Below, in pieces: positions 37,340 to 46,757 of a stretch of 64,000 bases of DNA (positions are counted from its first letter, which is position 1; each line of letters begins with the position of its first letter). The DNA comes from Aliidiomarina maris. GTDB lineage: Bacteria > Pseudomonadota > Gammaproteobacteria > Enterobacterales > Alteromonadaceae. The stretch lies in assembly GCF_003987335.1 (NCBI RefSeq), contig NZ_PIPK01000005.1, forward strand, positions 1 through 64,000. Direction: 5' to 3'. The notes beneath the pieces were generated by a model, which had not been told where the DNA came from, did not search any database, and was given only the letters and a program-made list of their open reading frames with translations. Position numbers and translations under genes: made by a program.

Positions 37340-40300
37340 TTACGCGTTAGCTGGTTGCCCTTGTGGCGAGCGGTCTTTAGCTAAGTACAGGTACATAGCC
37401 GGCAACACGTACAAGGTAAATAATGTACCTATTGTCATACCAGCCGCGATAATTAGACCCATCGCGAAGCGTGATGCCCCACCTGGACCCGAGGCGACCA
37501 GTAAAGGCACAGTCGCCAGTACCGTAGCGGCGGTGGTCATCAGAATTGGACGCAAGCGGATCGCGGCAGCCTCTTCGATAGCCACGCGCTTGCTGCGGCC
37601 TTCTTCCTGAAGCTTGTTGGCGAACTCAACGATTAGAATGCCGTGTTTAGCGATCAGACCAATCAAAGTCACCAAGCCTACTTGGGTATAAATATTCAGC
37701 GATGTGAAGCCCAAGCTGACGAAGATTAGCGCGCCACAGATACTCATCGGCACCGTCACTAAGACAATAATGGAGTCGCGGAAACTCTCAAACTGAGCCG
37801 CTAACACCAGGAAAATAATCACCAGCGCAAAGAAGAAGGTCACCAGTAGCTGTTGGCCTTCGCTCTTAAACTGGCGTGATTGTCCTGCATAGTCAACCAC
37901 GACCCCAGCGGGTAAACGCTGGGCAGCAATTGAGTCAAGAATACCCAAGGCTTCGCCAAGTGAAACACCCGGACGTGGAATACCACTAATGGTCACGGCG
38001 TTAAGTTGCTGGAAGCGGCTTAACTGCTGCGGCTGCACCGATGACTCAAGGTCAACTAAAGCAGACATCGGCACTAACTCACCATCGCGGTTACGTGTAT
38101 AAAAGTGAGTTAACTGCTCCGGCGTCAGGCGCTCACTGCGCTGCACCTGCGGAATCACCCGGTAAGAGCGATTCTCTAGGGCAAAGCGGCCAACATAAGG
38201 GCCAGCCAACATGGCGGCTAAATCCGCCGATACCTGGTTCATTTCAACCCCCATCAAGGCGGCCTTTTCACGGTCAATCTTGACGGTTTCACGCGGGCGA
38301 TCAATGCGCAGGTCGTTGTCCAGCATGATAAAGCGACCCGATTGCATGGCTTCACCCATAATGTCGGTCGCAATCTCTTGCAAGTTAGCCAGTGGTTGCG
38401 TTGAGCTGATCACAAACTCGACAGGCAAGCCGCCACCTGGGCTTGGCAATGACGGCGGGATTAACGCAAATACACGTAAGCCGGGGATATTATCAATAAA
38501 CGGCTGAATATCTTGTTCCAGTACTTGCTGCGTAGTGCGGTCGCGCTCAGCCCATGGTGCTAACCCTAAGCCAGTGCCAGCACTGCCTGGGCCTAACATC
38601 CCGTTAATCACGAACGCCATATCGATTTCGTCAATGTCACGCTCGAGCTGCGCGAATTGGGCGCTGTTTTGCTCAATGTAATCAAGGGTCGCATAACTGT
38701 CGGCTTGGCTAATCGCAAACACGAAACCTAAGTCTTCTTGAGGTTCTAATTCTGAGTTACTGGTCACGAATAAGAAGTAGCAAGACACCAACACAATAGC
38801 GCCAAATACCGCAAATACAGCTTTGGTTTCCAGCGCACTATGTAAACGGCGCTGGTAGCCGTCTTTGAGGTTATTAAAGCGGGTGTCGAGCCATTGTTCG
38901 AACTTCGGTCGCTTACCTTCATCGCGCGAACGCAGCATGCGCGAACACATCATCGGGCTTAAGGTTAAAGCCACCACGCCGGATAAGATAACGGTGCTGG
39001 CCAACGTAAATGCGAACTCGACGAACAATGTACCGGTTAAACCACCAATAAAACCGATAGGCACGAACACAGCGACCAATGTGGTCGACATGACAATCAC
39101 CGGACCGGTAAGTTGTCGCGCACCTAAAATGGACGCGTCCATCCGCGACATACCGTCTTCGATATGGCGCTGGATGTTTTCCAACATGATGATGGCGTCA
39201 TCAACCACAATCCCGATGGCTAATACCATCGCCAGCAAGGTCAGTAGGTTAATCGAGAAGCCTAATGCCAGCATCGCCATGAACGTACCGATAAGGGACA
39301 ACGGCACTGCAACGGCGGGGATAATGACTGAGCGCAATGAACCTAAAAACGCATAAATGACCGCAAGTACAATGACCAAGGCCAATACGATAGTGACCAT
39401 GACCTCGTCGATAGCGTTCTGGATGTACTCCGTTGAATCATAAGAAATACTTGCGTCCAGGCCTTGAGGTAACTGGGGAATGATATCGCGGTCCCACACC
39501 CGACGAACCTCGGCAATCACGTCCAGAGCGTTGGCGTCGGGTGCAATTTCAACCCCGATGAACGTGGCCTGCTCGCCATTGTAGAGCGCTGAAGCCTCAT
39601 AGTTTTCAGAGCCCAACTCAATTTCAGCGATGTCACGTAAGCGCACCACAGAGCCGTTGTCGGCCCGAACAATCAGGGCTTCAAATGCTTCGACACTACG
39701 TAAATCCGTATCAGCAACTAAATCAATCGCCACCATGCTGCCTTTGGTGCGGCCAACGGCGGATAGCACGTTATTTGCTTGCAAGGCACGAATGACATCG
39801 GAGCCGGTGACACTCATTGCCGCCATCCGCGCTGAGTCGAGCCAAATACGCATGGCAAAAGTTTGCGCACCTAAGATCTCTGCGCGTTGCACCCCTTCAA
39901 TGGTGGAAAGCTGCGGCTCAATCACGCGCACCAAATAATCAGTAATTTGGTTGGCGTCCAGAATCTCGCTATAAAACGACAGATACATGGCCGCAACATC
40001 GGAGCCCACGGACAGTTGCACCACTGGATCAAGGGCGTCCTCTGGTAAGTCTGAACGCATCTTATTGACCTCAGCAGCAATCTGGGTCAACGCGGCATTC
40101 GGGTCGTAATCCAAGCGCAAGAATGCTTGAATCGTACTGACACCTGCAGACGAACTTGAAACCAAGTAATCGATGCCTTCTGCAGCGGCAATTTCACGTT
40201 CCAGAGGCGTGGTAATAAAGCCTTGCACCAAGTCGGCATCGGCACCAATGTACTGGGTGGTCACCGTCACCGCAGCATTGCGAATTTCGGGGAACTGGCG

Positions 40301-40402
40301 CACGTTGAGGTCAAGTGCTGCGCGTAACCCTATCAGCAGTATGAGCAGGCTGATAACAGTCGCAAGCACCGGCTTGCGAATAAAAATATCGGTAAACTTC
40401 AT
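37340..40402 (-). CDS. RND efflux pump inner-membrane permease (HAE1 family)
   Basis: 1020 residues with the AcrB/MexB layout: a first TM segment (KPVLATVISLLILLIGLRAA), large periplasmic porter domain, TM2-6, a second porter domain and TM8-12. Proton-relay aspartates are in GIVVDDAIIMLENIQRH near residue 400. It should expel drugs, detergents or other toxic compounds using the proton gradient with the adaptor encoded 12 bp upstream. No outer-membrane factor gene is adjacent, so a TolC encoded elsewhere is presumed. Confidence 0.95.
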   Translation of the reverse strand: MKFTDIFIRKPVLATVISLLILLIGLRAALDLNVRQFPEIRNAAVTVTTQYIGADADLVQGFITTPLEREIAAAEGIDYLVSSSSAGVSTIQAFLRLDYDPNAALTQIAAEVNKMRSDLPEDALDPVVQLSVGSDVAAMYLSFYSEILDANQITDYLVRVIEPQLSTIEGVQRAEILGAQTFAMRIWLDSARMAAMSVTGSDVIRALQANNVLSAVGRTKGSMVAIDLVADTDLRSVEAFEALIVRADNGSVVRLRDIAEIELGSENYEASALYNGEQATFIGVEIAPDANALDVIAEVRRVWDRDIIPQLPQGLDASISYDSTEYIQNAIDEVMVTIVLALVIVLAVIYAFLGSLRSVIIPAVAVPLSLIGTFMAMLALGFSINLLTLLAMVLAIGIVVDDAIIMLENIQRHIEDGMSRMDASILGARQLTGPVIVMSTTLVAVFVPIGFIGGLTGTLFVEFAFTLASTVILSGVVALTLSPMMCSRMLRSRDEGKRPKFEQWLDTRFNNLKDGYQRRLHSALETKAVFAVFGAIVLVSCYFLFVTSNSELEPQEDLGFVFAISQADSYATLDYIEQNSAQFAQLERDIDEIDMAFVINGMLGPGSAGTGLGLAPWAERDRTTQQVLEQDIQPFIDNIPGLRVFALIPPSLPSPGGGLPVEFVISSTQPLANLQEIATDIMGEAMQSGRFIMLDNDLRIDRPRETVKIDREKAALMGVEMNQVSADLAAMLAGPYVGRFALENRSYRVIPQVQRSERLTPEQLTHFYTRNRDGELVPMSALVDLESSVQPQQLSRFQQLNAVTISGIPRPGVSLGEALGILDSIAAQRLPAGVVVDYAGQSRQFKSEGQQLLVTFFFALVIIFLVLAAQFESFRDSIIVLVTVPMSICGALIFVSLGFTSLNIYTQVGLVTLIGLIAKHGILIVEFANKLQEEGRSKRVAIEEAAAIRLRPILMTTAATVLATVPLLVASGPGGASRFAMGLIIAAGMTIGTLFTLYVLPAMYLYLAKDRSPQGQPANA

Positions 40403-40414
40403 CGCCAGCCTCGC

Positions 40415-41533
40415 TTATCGGTTCACAGGTTGTGGATTAGTGCTGGCTGGCGGCTGTAATTCCGGGTCATCGTTAATACGCACCACGGCATTATTCCGCA
40501 GCTTCAACAGGCCTGAAGACGCAACGCGCTCGCCAGGTTGCAGACCTTCAGTAACTTCCACCATGTCGCCACGATTCTGCCCAGTGCGCACTAAACGCTG
40601 TTGTACCACTAAGTTGTCACCGTCTTGCTCAATCACAAACACGATATTACCAAATGGGTTAAATTGTACGGCGGTACGCGGCACCATGTAGACGTCGCGA
40701 GGTTGGCCCAAATCCAGACGTACACGCGCGAACATACCGGCACGTAAATACTGCTCTGGGTTTTCAAAGCGAGCCTGAATTTCAATGGTGCGTGTTGATT
40801 CACGTACCGAAGGTTCGGTCGCCAAAACTTCCCCGTCAAATTCAAGCTGTGGGTATGCGTCGACGCTGGCAACGATGTGCTGACCACGGGTTATTTGCGC
40901 TAAGTACTGCTCAGGCAGGGTGAAGTTTAAAAACATCGGGTCGAATGACTGCAAGCTGACCATGTCGGTGCCGGGGGTTACATATTCGCCTAAATTGACC
41001 TGGCGTAAACCGACCATGCCAGCAAATGGAGCACGAATGGTTTTGCGGGCTAACATAGCGTCTTGCATCGCAAGCGCTGCACGGGCTTGCGCCGCTTGGT
41101 TCTGTTGGCGGCGTAATTCAGATTCTGACACTTCCTGGCGCTCGCGCAGTGGCAGTAAGCGCTCTGATTCGCTTTGGGCGATATCCAGTGCCGCCGCAAG
41201 ACGGTCGCGTTCAGCGCGTTCGATACTTGAATCCAGGCGAAATAGGGCTTGGCCTTGTTCGACGATGTCACCATTTTCAAATAAAATTTCCAGCACTTCA
41301 CCGTCTATTTGCGCTGGCAACATGGTGCCATTGACTGCGCGGAAGCTTCCAACCGCCGGCACTGAGTCGACCCAAGTATCTGTCTGTACCTCGGCGGCGG
41401 TAATCGTCACCGGGGGTACTGGCATATTGTCAAAAAATTGGTTCATAAAATAATTGCCAACCGCTTTGTAGCCAAAAATAAGGCCAAAAACGACTGCAGA
41501 GGCAACTAACATAAGGATCATTCGTTTAAGCAT
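40415..41533 (-). CDS. RND periplasmic adaptor (membrane fusion protein)
   Basis: About 372 residues from the ATG at 41533; an in-frame ATG ten codons earlier (41563) is possible, neither having a strong ribosome site. One N-terminal membrane anchor, then lipoyl half-motifs (PAQIDGEVLEILFENGDIVEQGQALFRLD split over residues 70-100 and IRAPFAGMVGLRQVNLGEYV), a coiled-coil hairpin (RLAAALDIAQSESERLLPLR) and beta-barrel. It bridges the RND permease to an outer-membrane channel. First gene of the two-gene operon. Confidence 0.93.
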   Translation of the reverse strand: MLKRMILMLVASAVVFGLIFGYKAVGNYFMNQFFDNMPVPPVTITAAEVQTDTWVDSVPAVGSFRAVNGTMLPAQIDGEVLEILFENGDIVEQGQALFRLDSSIERAERDRLAAALDIAQSESERLLPLRERQEVSESELRRQQNQAAQARAALAMQDAMLARKTIRAPFAGMVGLRQVNLGEYVTPGTDMVSLQSFDPMFLNFTLPEQYLAQITRGQHIVASVDAYPQLEFDGEVLATEPSVRESTRTIEIQARFENPEQYLRAGMFARVRLDLGQPRDVYMVPRTAVQFNPFGNIVFVIEQDGDNLVVQQRLVRTGQNRGDMVEVTEGLQPGERVASSGLLKLRNNAVVRINDDPELQPPASTNPQPVNR

Positions 41534-41670
41534 GCCAAGAATCTCGCAAATTAGGTGAAACATCGTGCCTGTGGGGGCGCATATGATACGCGATCTGGCG
41601 TAAAAAAGCGCAATTAAAAAGTGTTAATGAATGTGCACTTGAAGCCTTGCTCAGCGCTTAACTTATCCGT

Positions 41671-42529
41671 TTAACTTTGGCGCATTCGGGGGTGAGTGGT
41701 GTGACGCTTGAGAAGCGCAGGATTATGCGCCTGAACATCACTACGCTGCTGAAATCCCCACAGCCGCTCGCGCGCTTCACGACTACTGGCGGCTACATCA
41801 ATACAAGGTCTGGGGTAATCCTCGCCGAGGCGAAAATCGTACATGGTTTCTTCAAGGTTAGTGAGCAACCAAGGTGCGGCGCACCTAAACGCCAGTCGAT
41901 GTTCAAATGGTGACTTAGAAAACTCACCAACATCGCGCGCATGCGGAAGTTCAAAAAGCCAGTGCGGTTTAAGCTACGCATGCAGGCATCGACCATAGGC
42001 ACACCGGTTTGACCTGTCTGCCAACGTGCTAAATCACGCTCGACCTGCGCGTCTTGACGATATTCGAAGGCTTGATACGCGGGATTGAAATGGTGCTGCT
42101 CGATGCGAATATTGGCTTCAAATTTTTGTACGAAGTGGCAGCGCCAATGCAAGCGCGGGCTTGAAAGAAATCTTTGAGTACATGCCAGGCGTGTTGGCTG
42201 CCGCCAGATTGACGCGATGAATCTTCCACAAGCCAAGCGGGGTTCACTTGAAGCGCAGGCAGACCCAATTGTTCAGCGCTTAAGCTTTGCACGTGCTGCC
42301 ATTGATTGGGCGACACATTGGCCTGCTTCGATTGCATCACCCGTTGCCAATGTTGATGCCAGCCGCGGCGATGTGCACGCCCACGAATCACTGCGCCATA
42401 GGGCGCTTGTTGCCAAGGTATTTGGTGCTGTTGGCACCAATGCTGCACCCATAGGTCACGCTCAAAAGTGCGCTGAATACCAACTTCCTGATGGCTATGC
42501 TGAGTGCTCAACACTTTGTTGTTGAGCAA
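41671..42529 (-). pseudogene. Photolyase/cryptochrome-family pseudogene
   Basis: Fragments of an FAD-binding photolyase lie in three frames. 42529 down to about 42130 holds an N-terminal-domain end (HQEVGIQRTFERDLWVQHWC) and HAWHVLKDFFQARA. About 42160 down to 41860 holds WRCHFVQKFEANIRIEQHHF, TGVPMVDACMRSLNRTGFLNFRMRAMLVSFLSHHL, the most conserved part of the FAD domain. About 41868 down to 41671 holds a C-terminal tail. Compared with normal members (about 500 residues), the first ~80 residues, an internal block before the FAD domain and a block after it are missing. DNA repair by light is therefore lost at this locus. Confidence 0.82.
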
Positions 42530-42648
42530 ACTGCGGGCTTAGGGTTTAATCCATTCACGCGCCGCTGGCGCGTGACGACCAGCATGCCTGTTAATTATCT
42601 TCTTAGCGCGAAGCGCGCCTAACTCTAACCCTGACTCTGGAGACTGCT

Positions 42649-43200
42649 ATGAGTGCTGTATATGATATTGATGTCACGACAATCGAAGGCCAAACCCAGG
42701 CATTGGACAAGTATCGCGGAAAAGTCTTACTGATTGTGAATGTTGCGTCTAAGTGCGGCTTAACCAAGCAATACGAGCAGTTAGAAGCCTTGTATGAATC
42801 GCATAAACAAGACGGTTTAGAGGTGTTAGGCTTTCCCTGTAACCAGTTTGCTGGCCAAGAACCCGGCAGTGAAGCTGAAATTCAAGAATTCTGCCGTGCG
42901 ACTTTTGGGGTGCAGTTTCCCATGTTTAGCAAAATCGACGTGAACGGCCCAAGCCGCCATCCGTTGTACCAGGTATTGATTGAAGAGCAACCCGAAGCAG
43001 TTGCAAAGCAAGACGGTAAATTGAAAGCGTTATTGAAAGAAAAAGGCCTGTTAAACGGTTCTGACAACGACATCATGTGGAACTTTGAAAAATTCTTAGT
43101 CAGTGCCGATGGTCATGTGGCTGCGCGTTTTGCACCTGACGTCGAAGTCACTGGTGAAAACTTTGATAACAAGCTACAGAGCTTACTCGACAAAGCGTAA
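42649..43200 (+). CDS. Glutathione peroxidase (cysteine type)
   Basis: 183 residues. The peroxidatic Cys is in NVASKCGLT, the Gln and Asn in FPCNQFAGQEPG, and the Trp in MWNFEKFL, completing the catalytic tetrad; Cys replaces selenocysteine. It reduces hydroperoxides, probably with thioredoxin as donor in bacteria. It is followed 26 bp later by arfB. Confidence 0.95.
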   Translation: MSAVYDIDVTTIEGQTQALDKYRGKVLLIVNVASKCGLTKQYEQLEALYESHKQDGLEVLGFPCNQFAGQEPGSEAEIQEFCRATFGVQFPMFSKIDVNGPSRHPLYQVLIEEQPEAVAKQDGKLKALLKEKGLLNGSDNDIMWNFEKFLVSADGHVAARFAPDVEVTGENFDNKLQSLLDKA

Positions 43201-43226
43201 CGACAATAAAAGGTTAAACGACGTAT

Positions 43227-43640
43227 ATGAGCATTGAGATTTCACAGCGTGTCAGTATTGCCGAGCATGAGCTCGAATGGCAGTTCATACGCTCAAGTGG
43301 AGCCGGTGGCCAGAACGTCAATAAGGTAGCGACGGCGGCACAGCTTATCTTTGATATTCAGGCCTCGTCGCTGCCTGATTTCTACAAGCAGCGCCTGTTA
43401 GGGCGCGCTGATCACCGTATCACCCAAAGCGGCAAAATTATCATTAAATGCCAGCAAACCCGATCTCAGCTTGATAACCGCGAACTGGCCCTCGCCCAAT
43501 TTATTGAATTAGTGCGAAGTGTCGGGGTGACCCCTAAGCGGCGTATCGCCACCAAGCCGTCTAAAGCCGCTAAACGCAAGCGAGTCGACGCGAAGAAGCA
43601 ACGTGGCGAGAAGAAAGCTTTGAGAAAAACGCCTATTTAG
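43227..43640 (+). CDS. arfB: Alternative ribosome-rescue factor ArfB
   Basis: 137 residues, the family length. The GGQ peptidyl-hydrolysis motif is in FIRSSGAGGQNVNKV and the C-terminal tail is highly basic (KPSKAAKRKRVDAKKQRGEK), needed to enter the empty mRNA channel of stalled ribosomes. It releases nascent chains on non-stop ribosomes. Confidence 0.95.
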   Translation: MSIEISQRVSIAEHELEWQFIRSSGAGGQNVNKVATAAQLIFDIQASSLPDFYKQRLLGRADHRITQSGKIIIKCQQTRSQLDNRELALAQFIELVRSVGVTPKRRIATKPSKAAKRKRVDAKKQRGEKKALRKTPI

Positions 43641-43676
43641 ACGTCTAGACTTCTTTATTGCTTTGCAGTAGGCTGT

Positions 43677-44771
43677 GTGCATAGGTATTTGCATACAGTG
43701 GAGTTTGACGTGGCTAAATCGAATTTGGTGCAGCTCAAGCAATCGGTCGCGCTAGCACCTGAACTTGCGCTCATCATTGTGGGGCATGGCAATATAGCTC
43801 AAGCTTGGTTACAACAGTTTGCCCCCCATTTACCCCCACAAGTGGTTGTGCATGGCGTGCTCAATAGTCGCAGCCAAATATTGCCAGAGCATAAGCCCCA
43901 TCAAGACACACGTTCCGCCGTACTGACTATGCTGCAGCAGTTAGCCGCTGAATCACCACATACCCAGGTTGCGGTGGTCGATTTAACCGCTAGTAAAATA
44001 GTCAGCCGTTACTATGTTGATTGGGTAAATGCGGGTGCGCATCTGATTTGCGCTAACAAATACGCAGGTTCAAGTGCAATTGAATACTATCAGTCATTAC
44101 GTGAGGCGCTGGCACACAAAGGGCGCCAATGGCTGTATAACACCACCGTTGGCGCAGGCTTGCCGATTCAAAGTGTGATTCGTGAACGTTTAAGCTGTCA
44201 CGACCAGGTGATTCGTATAGAAGGCAATTTATCTGGTTCCCTATCTTGGGTATTCCAACAATATCGACGCGGTGACAGTTTGGTGAGTTGGTTACGCCAA
44301 GCGGCAGAGCTGGGGATGACAGAGCCAGACCCACGAATTGATTTATCTGGCATGGATGTGGCGCGCAAACTACTTATTCTGGCCCGCGAATGTGGTTGGC
44401 AGTTGCAGCTGCAAGATATTGATATTGAGAGCTTAGTGCCACAAGGGTTACAAGACATCCCATTGGCGCAGTTTTGGCAGCAAGCGGAGCAGTTAGATGC
44501 GGCAATGGCTGCACGCGATGGCGAGCAGTTTCACTACATCGGCAAAATAGCTTGCACAGCAGACGGGAAAATCAGCGCGAGTGCGCGCTTAGTGGCGATT
44601 GATGCCACCAGCCCTTACGCGCAATTAGCACCAGGTAATGCGAATTTCTTATTACAAAGCGTTCAGTACGATAGCAACCCAATGTTAATTCAAGGCCCAG
44701 GGGCTGGTCGTGAAGTGACAGCCGCAGGGGTCCACTCCGACATCCTGGCGCTACTTGCTTTGCGCCTCTAA
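43677..44771 (+). CDS. Monofunctional homoserine dehydrogenase (ThrA/MetL C-domain type)
   Basis: 364 residues, or 353 if the GTG at 43710 is used, which has GTGGAG seven bases upstream and is attractive. The NAD(P)-binding loop is IIVGHGNIAQAWL, and the catalytic region is TEPDPRIDLSGMDVARKLLI, nearly the same as in bifunctional aspartokinase/homoserine dehydrogenases. There is no aspartokinase domain. It reduces aspartate semialdehyde to homoserine for Thr and Met synthesis. No other thr or met gene is adjacent. It overlaps the convergent DUF6435 gene by 21 bp. Confidence 0.88.
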   Translation: MHRYLHTVEFDVAKSNLVQLKQSVALAPELALIIVGHGNIAQAWLQQFAPHLPPQVVVHGVLNSRSQILPEHKPHQDTRSAVLTMLQQLAAESPHTQVAVVDLTASKIVSRYYVDWVNAGAHLICANKYAGSSAIEYYQSLREALAHKGRQWLYNTTVGAGLPIQSVIRERLSCHDQVIRIEGNLSGSLSWVFQQYRRGDSLVSWLRQAAELGMTEPDPRIDLSGMDVARKLLILARECGWQLQLQDIDIESLVPQGLQDIPLAQFWQQAEQLDAAMAARDGEQFHYIGKIACTADGKISASARLVAIDATSPYAQLAPGNANFLLQSVQYDSNPMLIQGPGAGREVTAAGVHSDILALLALRL

Positions 44772-44927
44772 ACGTTGAATTTCGCGCCATATTTCATCCG
44801 CTTGTGCAGATAACTTTGAGTGCGTGCGAATATCCCCGTTACGTTGAGCTTGCATCGATTTTTCCTGCAACTGGGCTAACTCTTTGCGTAATTGACGGGT
44901 TGGGTGTTTTTTAAATAAGCCAAACAT
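44751..44927 (-). CDS. DUF6435-like small protein
   Basis: 58 residues: MFGLFKKHPTRQL opening, then MQAQRNGDIRTHSKLSAQAD, a helical hairpin. GAGAGG stands seven bases before the ATG at 44927. The pattern matches a family of ~58-residue proteins of unknown function common in marine gammaproteobacteria. Its end lies inside the homoserine dehydrogenase gene on the other strand. Confidence 0.75.
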   Translation of the reverse strand: MFGLFKKHPTRQLRKELAQLQEKSMQAQRNGDIRTHSKLSAQADEIWREIQRLEAQSK

Positions 44928-45075
44928 AGCGACCTCTCGGGCTTGTACTACAGTGACTTAATTACGCGTAAGGGCTGGAAAAAGATTGCCAGCTATCTAT
45001 TTACTCTCAGCCGATCAGTGACGTCAGACCAGTCTTCTGCTAGCTTTAAGCAGTGATTTGCCAACAGGAGTAAGC

Positions 45076-46071
45076 ATGACGACGTATACAGCGATCCATT
45101 TAGTGCAGCGCCCACGCGCTAGCATTGGCCCAGAGCTATTTGAAGTTAAACAGCATCAAACCCCCAAATTAAGTGATGGCGACATTCAGGTGCGTCAATC
45201 GCATATGTCCTTGGACCCCGCGATGCTCGGGTGGATGTCGCCCGATACAGAAAGCTATATTCCTCCGGTGGAGCTTGGCAGCGTGATGCGCTCGTCTGGC
45301 TACGGCGAGGTGATTGCCAGTGAACACCCGAACTTTAAGCAAGGCGACAAAGTGACCGGCATGTTTGGCTGGCAAGAAATTTATACCGGCAGCGCGAAGG
45401 GCATTCATAAGGTTGACAGTGCATTGCACCCTGAAATGGTGTTGTCGGTGTTGGCATTGCCAGGTTTAACTGCAACCCAGGGCTTTTTCTTCGTGGCTGA
45501 CCCGAAGGAAGGCGAAACCATGGTGGTGACCGGTGCCGCGGGCTCGGTTGGTTCTATTGTCGGTCAGTTAGGTAAAGCCATCGGCATGCGCGTAATTGGT
45601 GTGGTTGGTAGTGAAGAGAAAGCCAAATGGATTACCCAAGACCTTGGCTTCGATGGCGCGATTAACTACAAGACCGATGACCTTGGCGAGCAGTTAGACC
45701 AATTGGTGCCTGAGGGGGTCGACGTATATTTTGAGAATACAGGCGGCGAGATTCAGCATCGAGTCTTTGAGCGCATGCGAGCCCACGGGCGTATCGCGGT
45801 GTGCGGTATGATAGCCGATTACACCAAAGCTGAGCCTATGCCGGGCCCGAACTGGATGAACATTATTAAGAAGCGTCTGCGGATTGAAGGCTACACCATG
45901 CCGGACCACTTCCATCGCACTAAGGAATTGCTCGAAACTTTAACGCCCTATGTGCAGGGCGGTAAAATTCAGTATCGCGCGCACACCATTGATGGCTTAG
46001 AAGCCGCGATGGACGGGCTTAACTTGCTGTTTACTGGCAAAAATAACGGCAAGCTGATTGTAAAACTATAA
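45076..46071 (+). CDS. Zinc-independent MDR oxidoreductase (CurA/PTGR type)
   Basis: 331 residues from the ATG at 45076, with CAGGAG eight bases before. The NADP-binding loop is VTGAAGSVGSIVGQLGKA, and IEGYTMPDHFH, LTATQGFFF and YFENTGGEI are typical of the leukotriene B4 dehydrogenase/CurA group, which reduces alpha,beta-unsaturated ketones. Zinc ligands of alcohol dehydrogenases are absent. Confidence 0.92.
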   Translation: MTTYTAIHLVQRPRASIGPELFEVKQHQTPKLSDGDIQVRQSHMSLDPAMLGWMSPDTESYIPPVELGSVMRSSGYGEVIASEHPNFKQGDKVTGMFGWQEIYTGSAKGIHKVDSALHPEMVLSVLALPGLTATQGFFFVADPKEGETMVVTGAAGSVGSIVGQLGKAIGMRVIGVVGSEEKAKWITQDLGFDGAINYKTDDLGEQLDQLVPEGVDVYFENTGGEIQHRVFERMRAHGRIAVCGMIADYTKAEPMPGPNWMNIIKKRLRIEGYTMPDHFHRTKELLETLTPYVQGGKIQYRAHTIDGLEAAMDGLNLLFTGKNNGKLIVKL

Positions 46072-46075
46072 CCCG

Positions 46076-46657
46076 TTAGTCAGCCGTCGGTTGGATCAAG
46101 CTAAACCCTTGGTCCAACACGGCTTGGTTGACCTCACCGTAGAAACGCTTTTGTAAACGCGCATCGGCATCAAAAAACAGCGTAGTCGGCATGACATGCG
46201 CGCCAACTGCCGCCGAGAAATCACCCGAGTGGTCACGCAATACCGTCGCGAGATCGAGACTGTGCTGGACTAAAAACTCTGCCACCACGTCAGGGTGCTC
46301 ACGTTGGTTAATAAAGATAAAACGCACATCTGGGTTGGCCTGTTCTGCGGCTTCTAACAAGGGCATTTCACGCACGCATGGCGGGCACCACGAAGCCCAC
46401 AGGTTCACTATCATCGGACGACCATCAAAGTAGTCACTCAGCACCCCTGTTTGCTCGTTCATATCCACTAACTGCGCTTCAGGCACCCGACTACCTTGTT
46501 GGTATACAAAGGTCAAAAGCCCACCGGACAGCGCGATGCCAAGTACAAAAGTTACCAGCGCCGGGCGCAACGCTGCTTTACCTTGTTGGTGGCGCACAAT
46601 AGCGACCATTGAGGCGATAAAAATACAAAGAAAGAAGATGATAACAGCCAGTTGCAT
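46076..46657 (-). CDS. Membrane-tethered TlpA/ResA-like thioredoxin
   Basis: 193 residues. Two N-terminal TM helices (about 2-20 and 33-52) precede a thioredoxin fold with the WCPPC active site in NLWASWCPPCVREMPLL and the cis-Pro in HVMPTTLFF. It likely keeps periplasmic cysteines reduced, for example during cytochrome assembly. Convergent with the MDR gene. Confidence 0.9.
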   Translation of the reverse strand: MQLAVIIFFLCIFIASMVAIVRHQQGKAALRPALVTFVLGIALSGGLLTFVYQQGSRVPEAQLVDMNEQTGVLSDYFDGRPMIVNLWASWCPPCVREMPLLEAAEQANPDVRFIFINQREHPDVVAEFLVQHSLDLATVLRDHSGDFSAAVGAHVMPTTLFFDADARLQKRFYGEVNQAVLDQGFSLIQPTAD

Positions 46658-46757
46658 GTAAGTTCCTGTGGAATCGCTTGTGCCAATAGTTGGATTGTGA
46701 ATAATGGCAGATATTCTAGTCTTTTGTCACCTCCAGTTACTGGTATAGGAAGCGCCG

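Noticed and set aside
42560-42620. Hairpins CACGCGCC/GGCGCGTG and a second GCGCGAAGCGCGC stem upstream of glutathione peroxidase as a riboswitch
   Set aside because: They are short GC-rich stems without a known riboswitch core; most likely a terminator remnant or chance structure.
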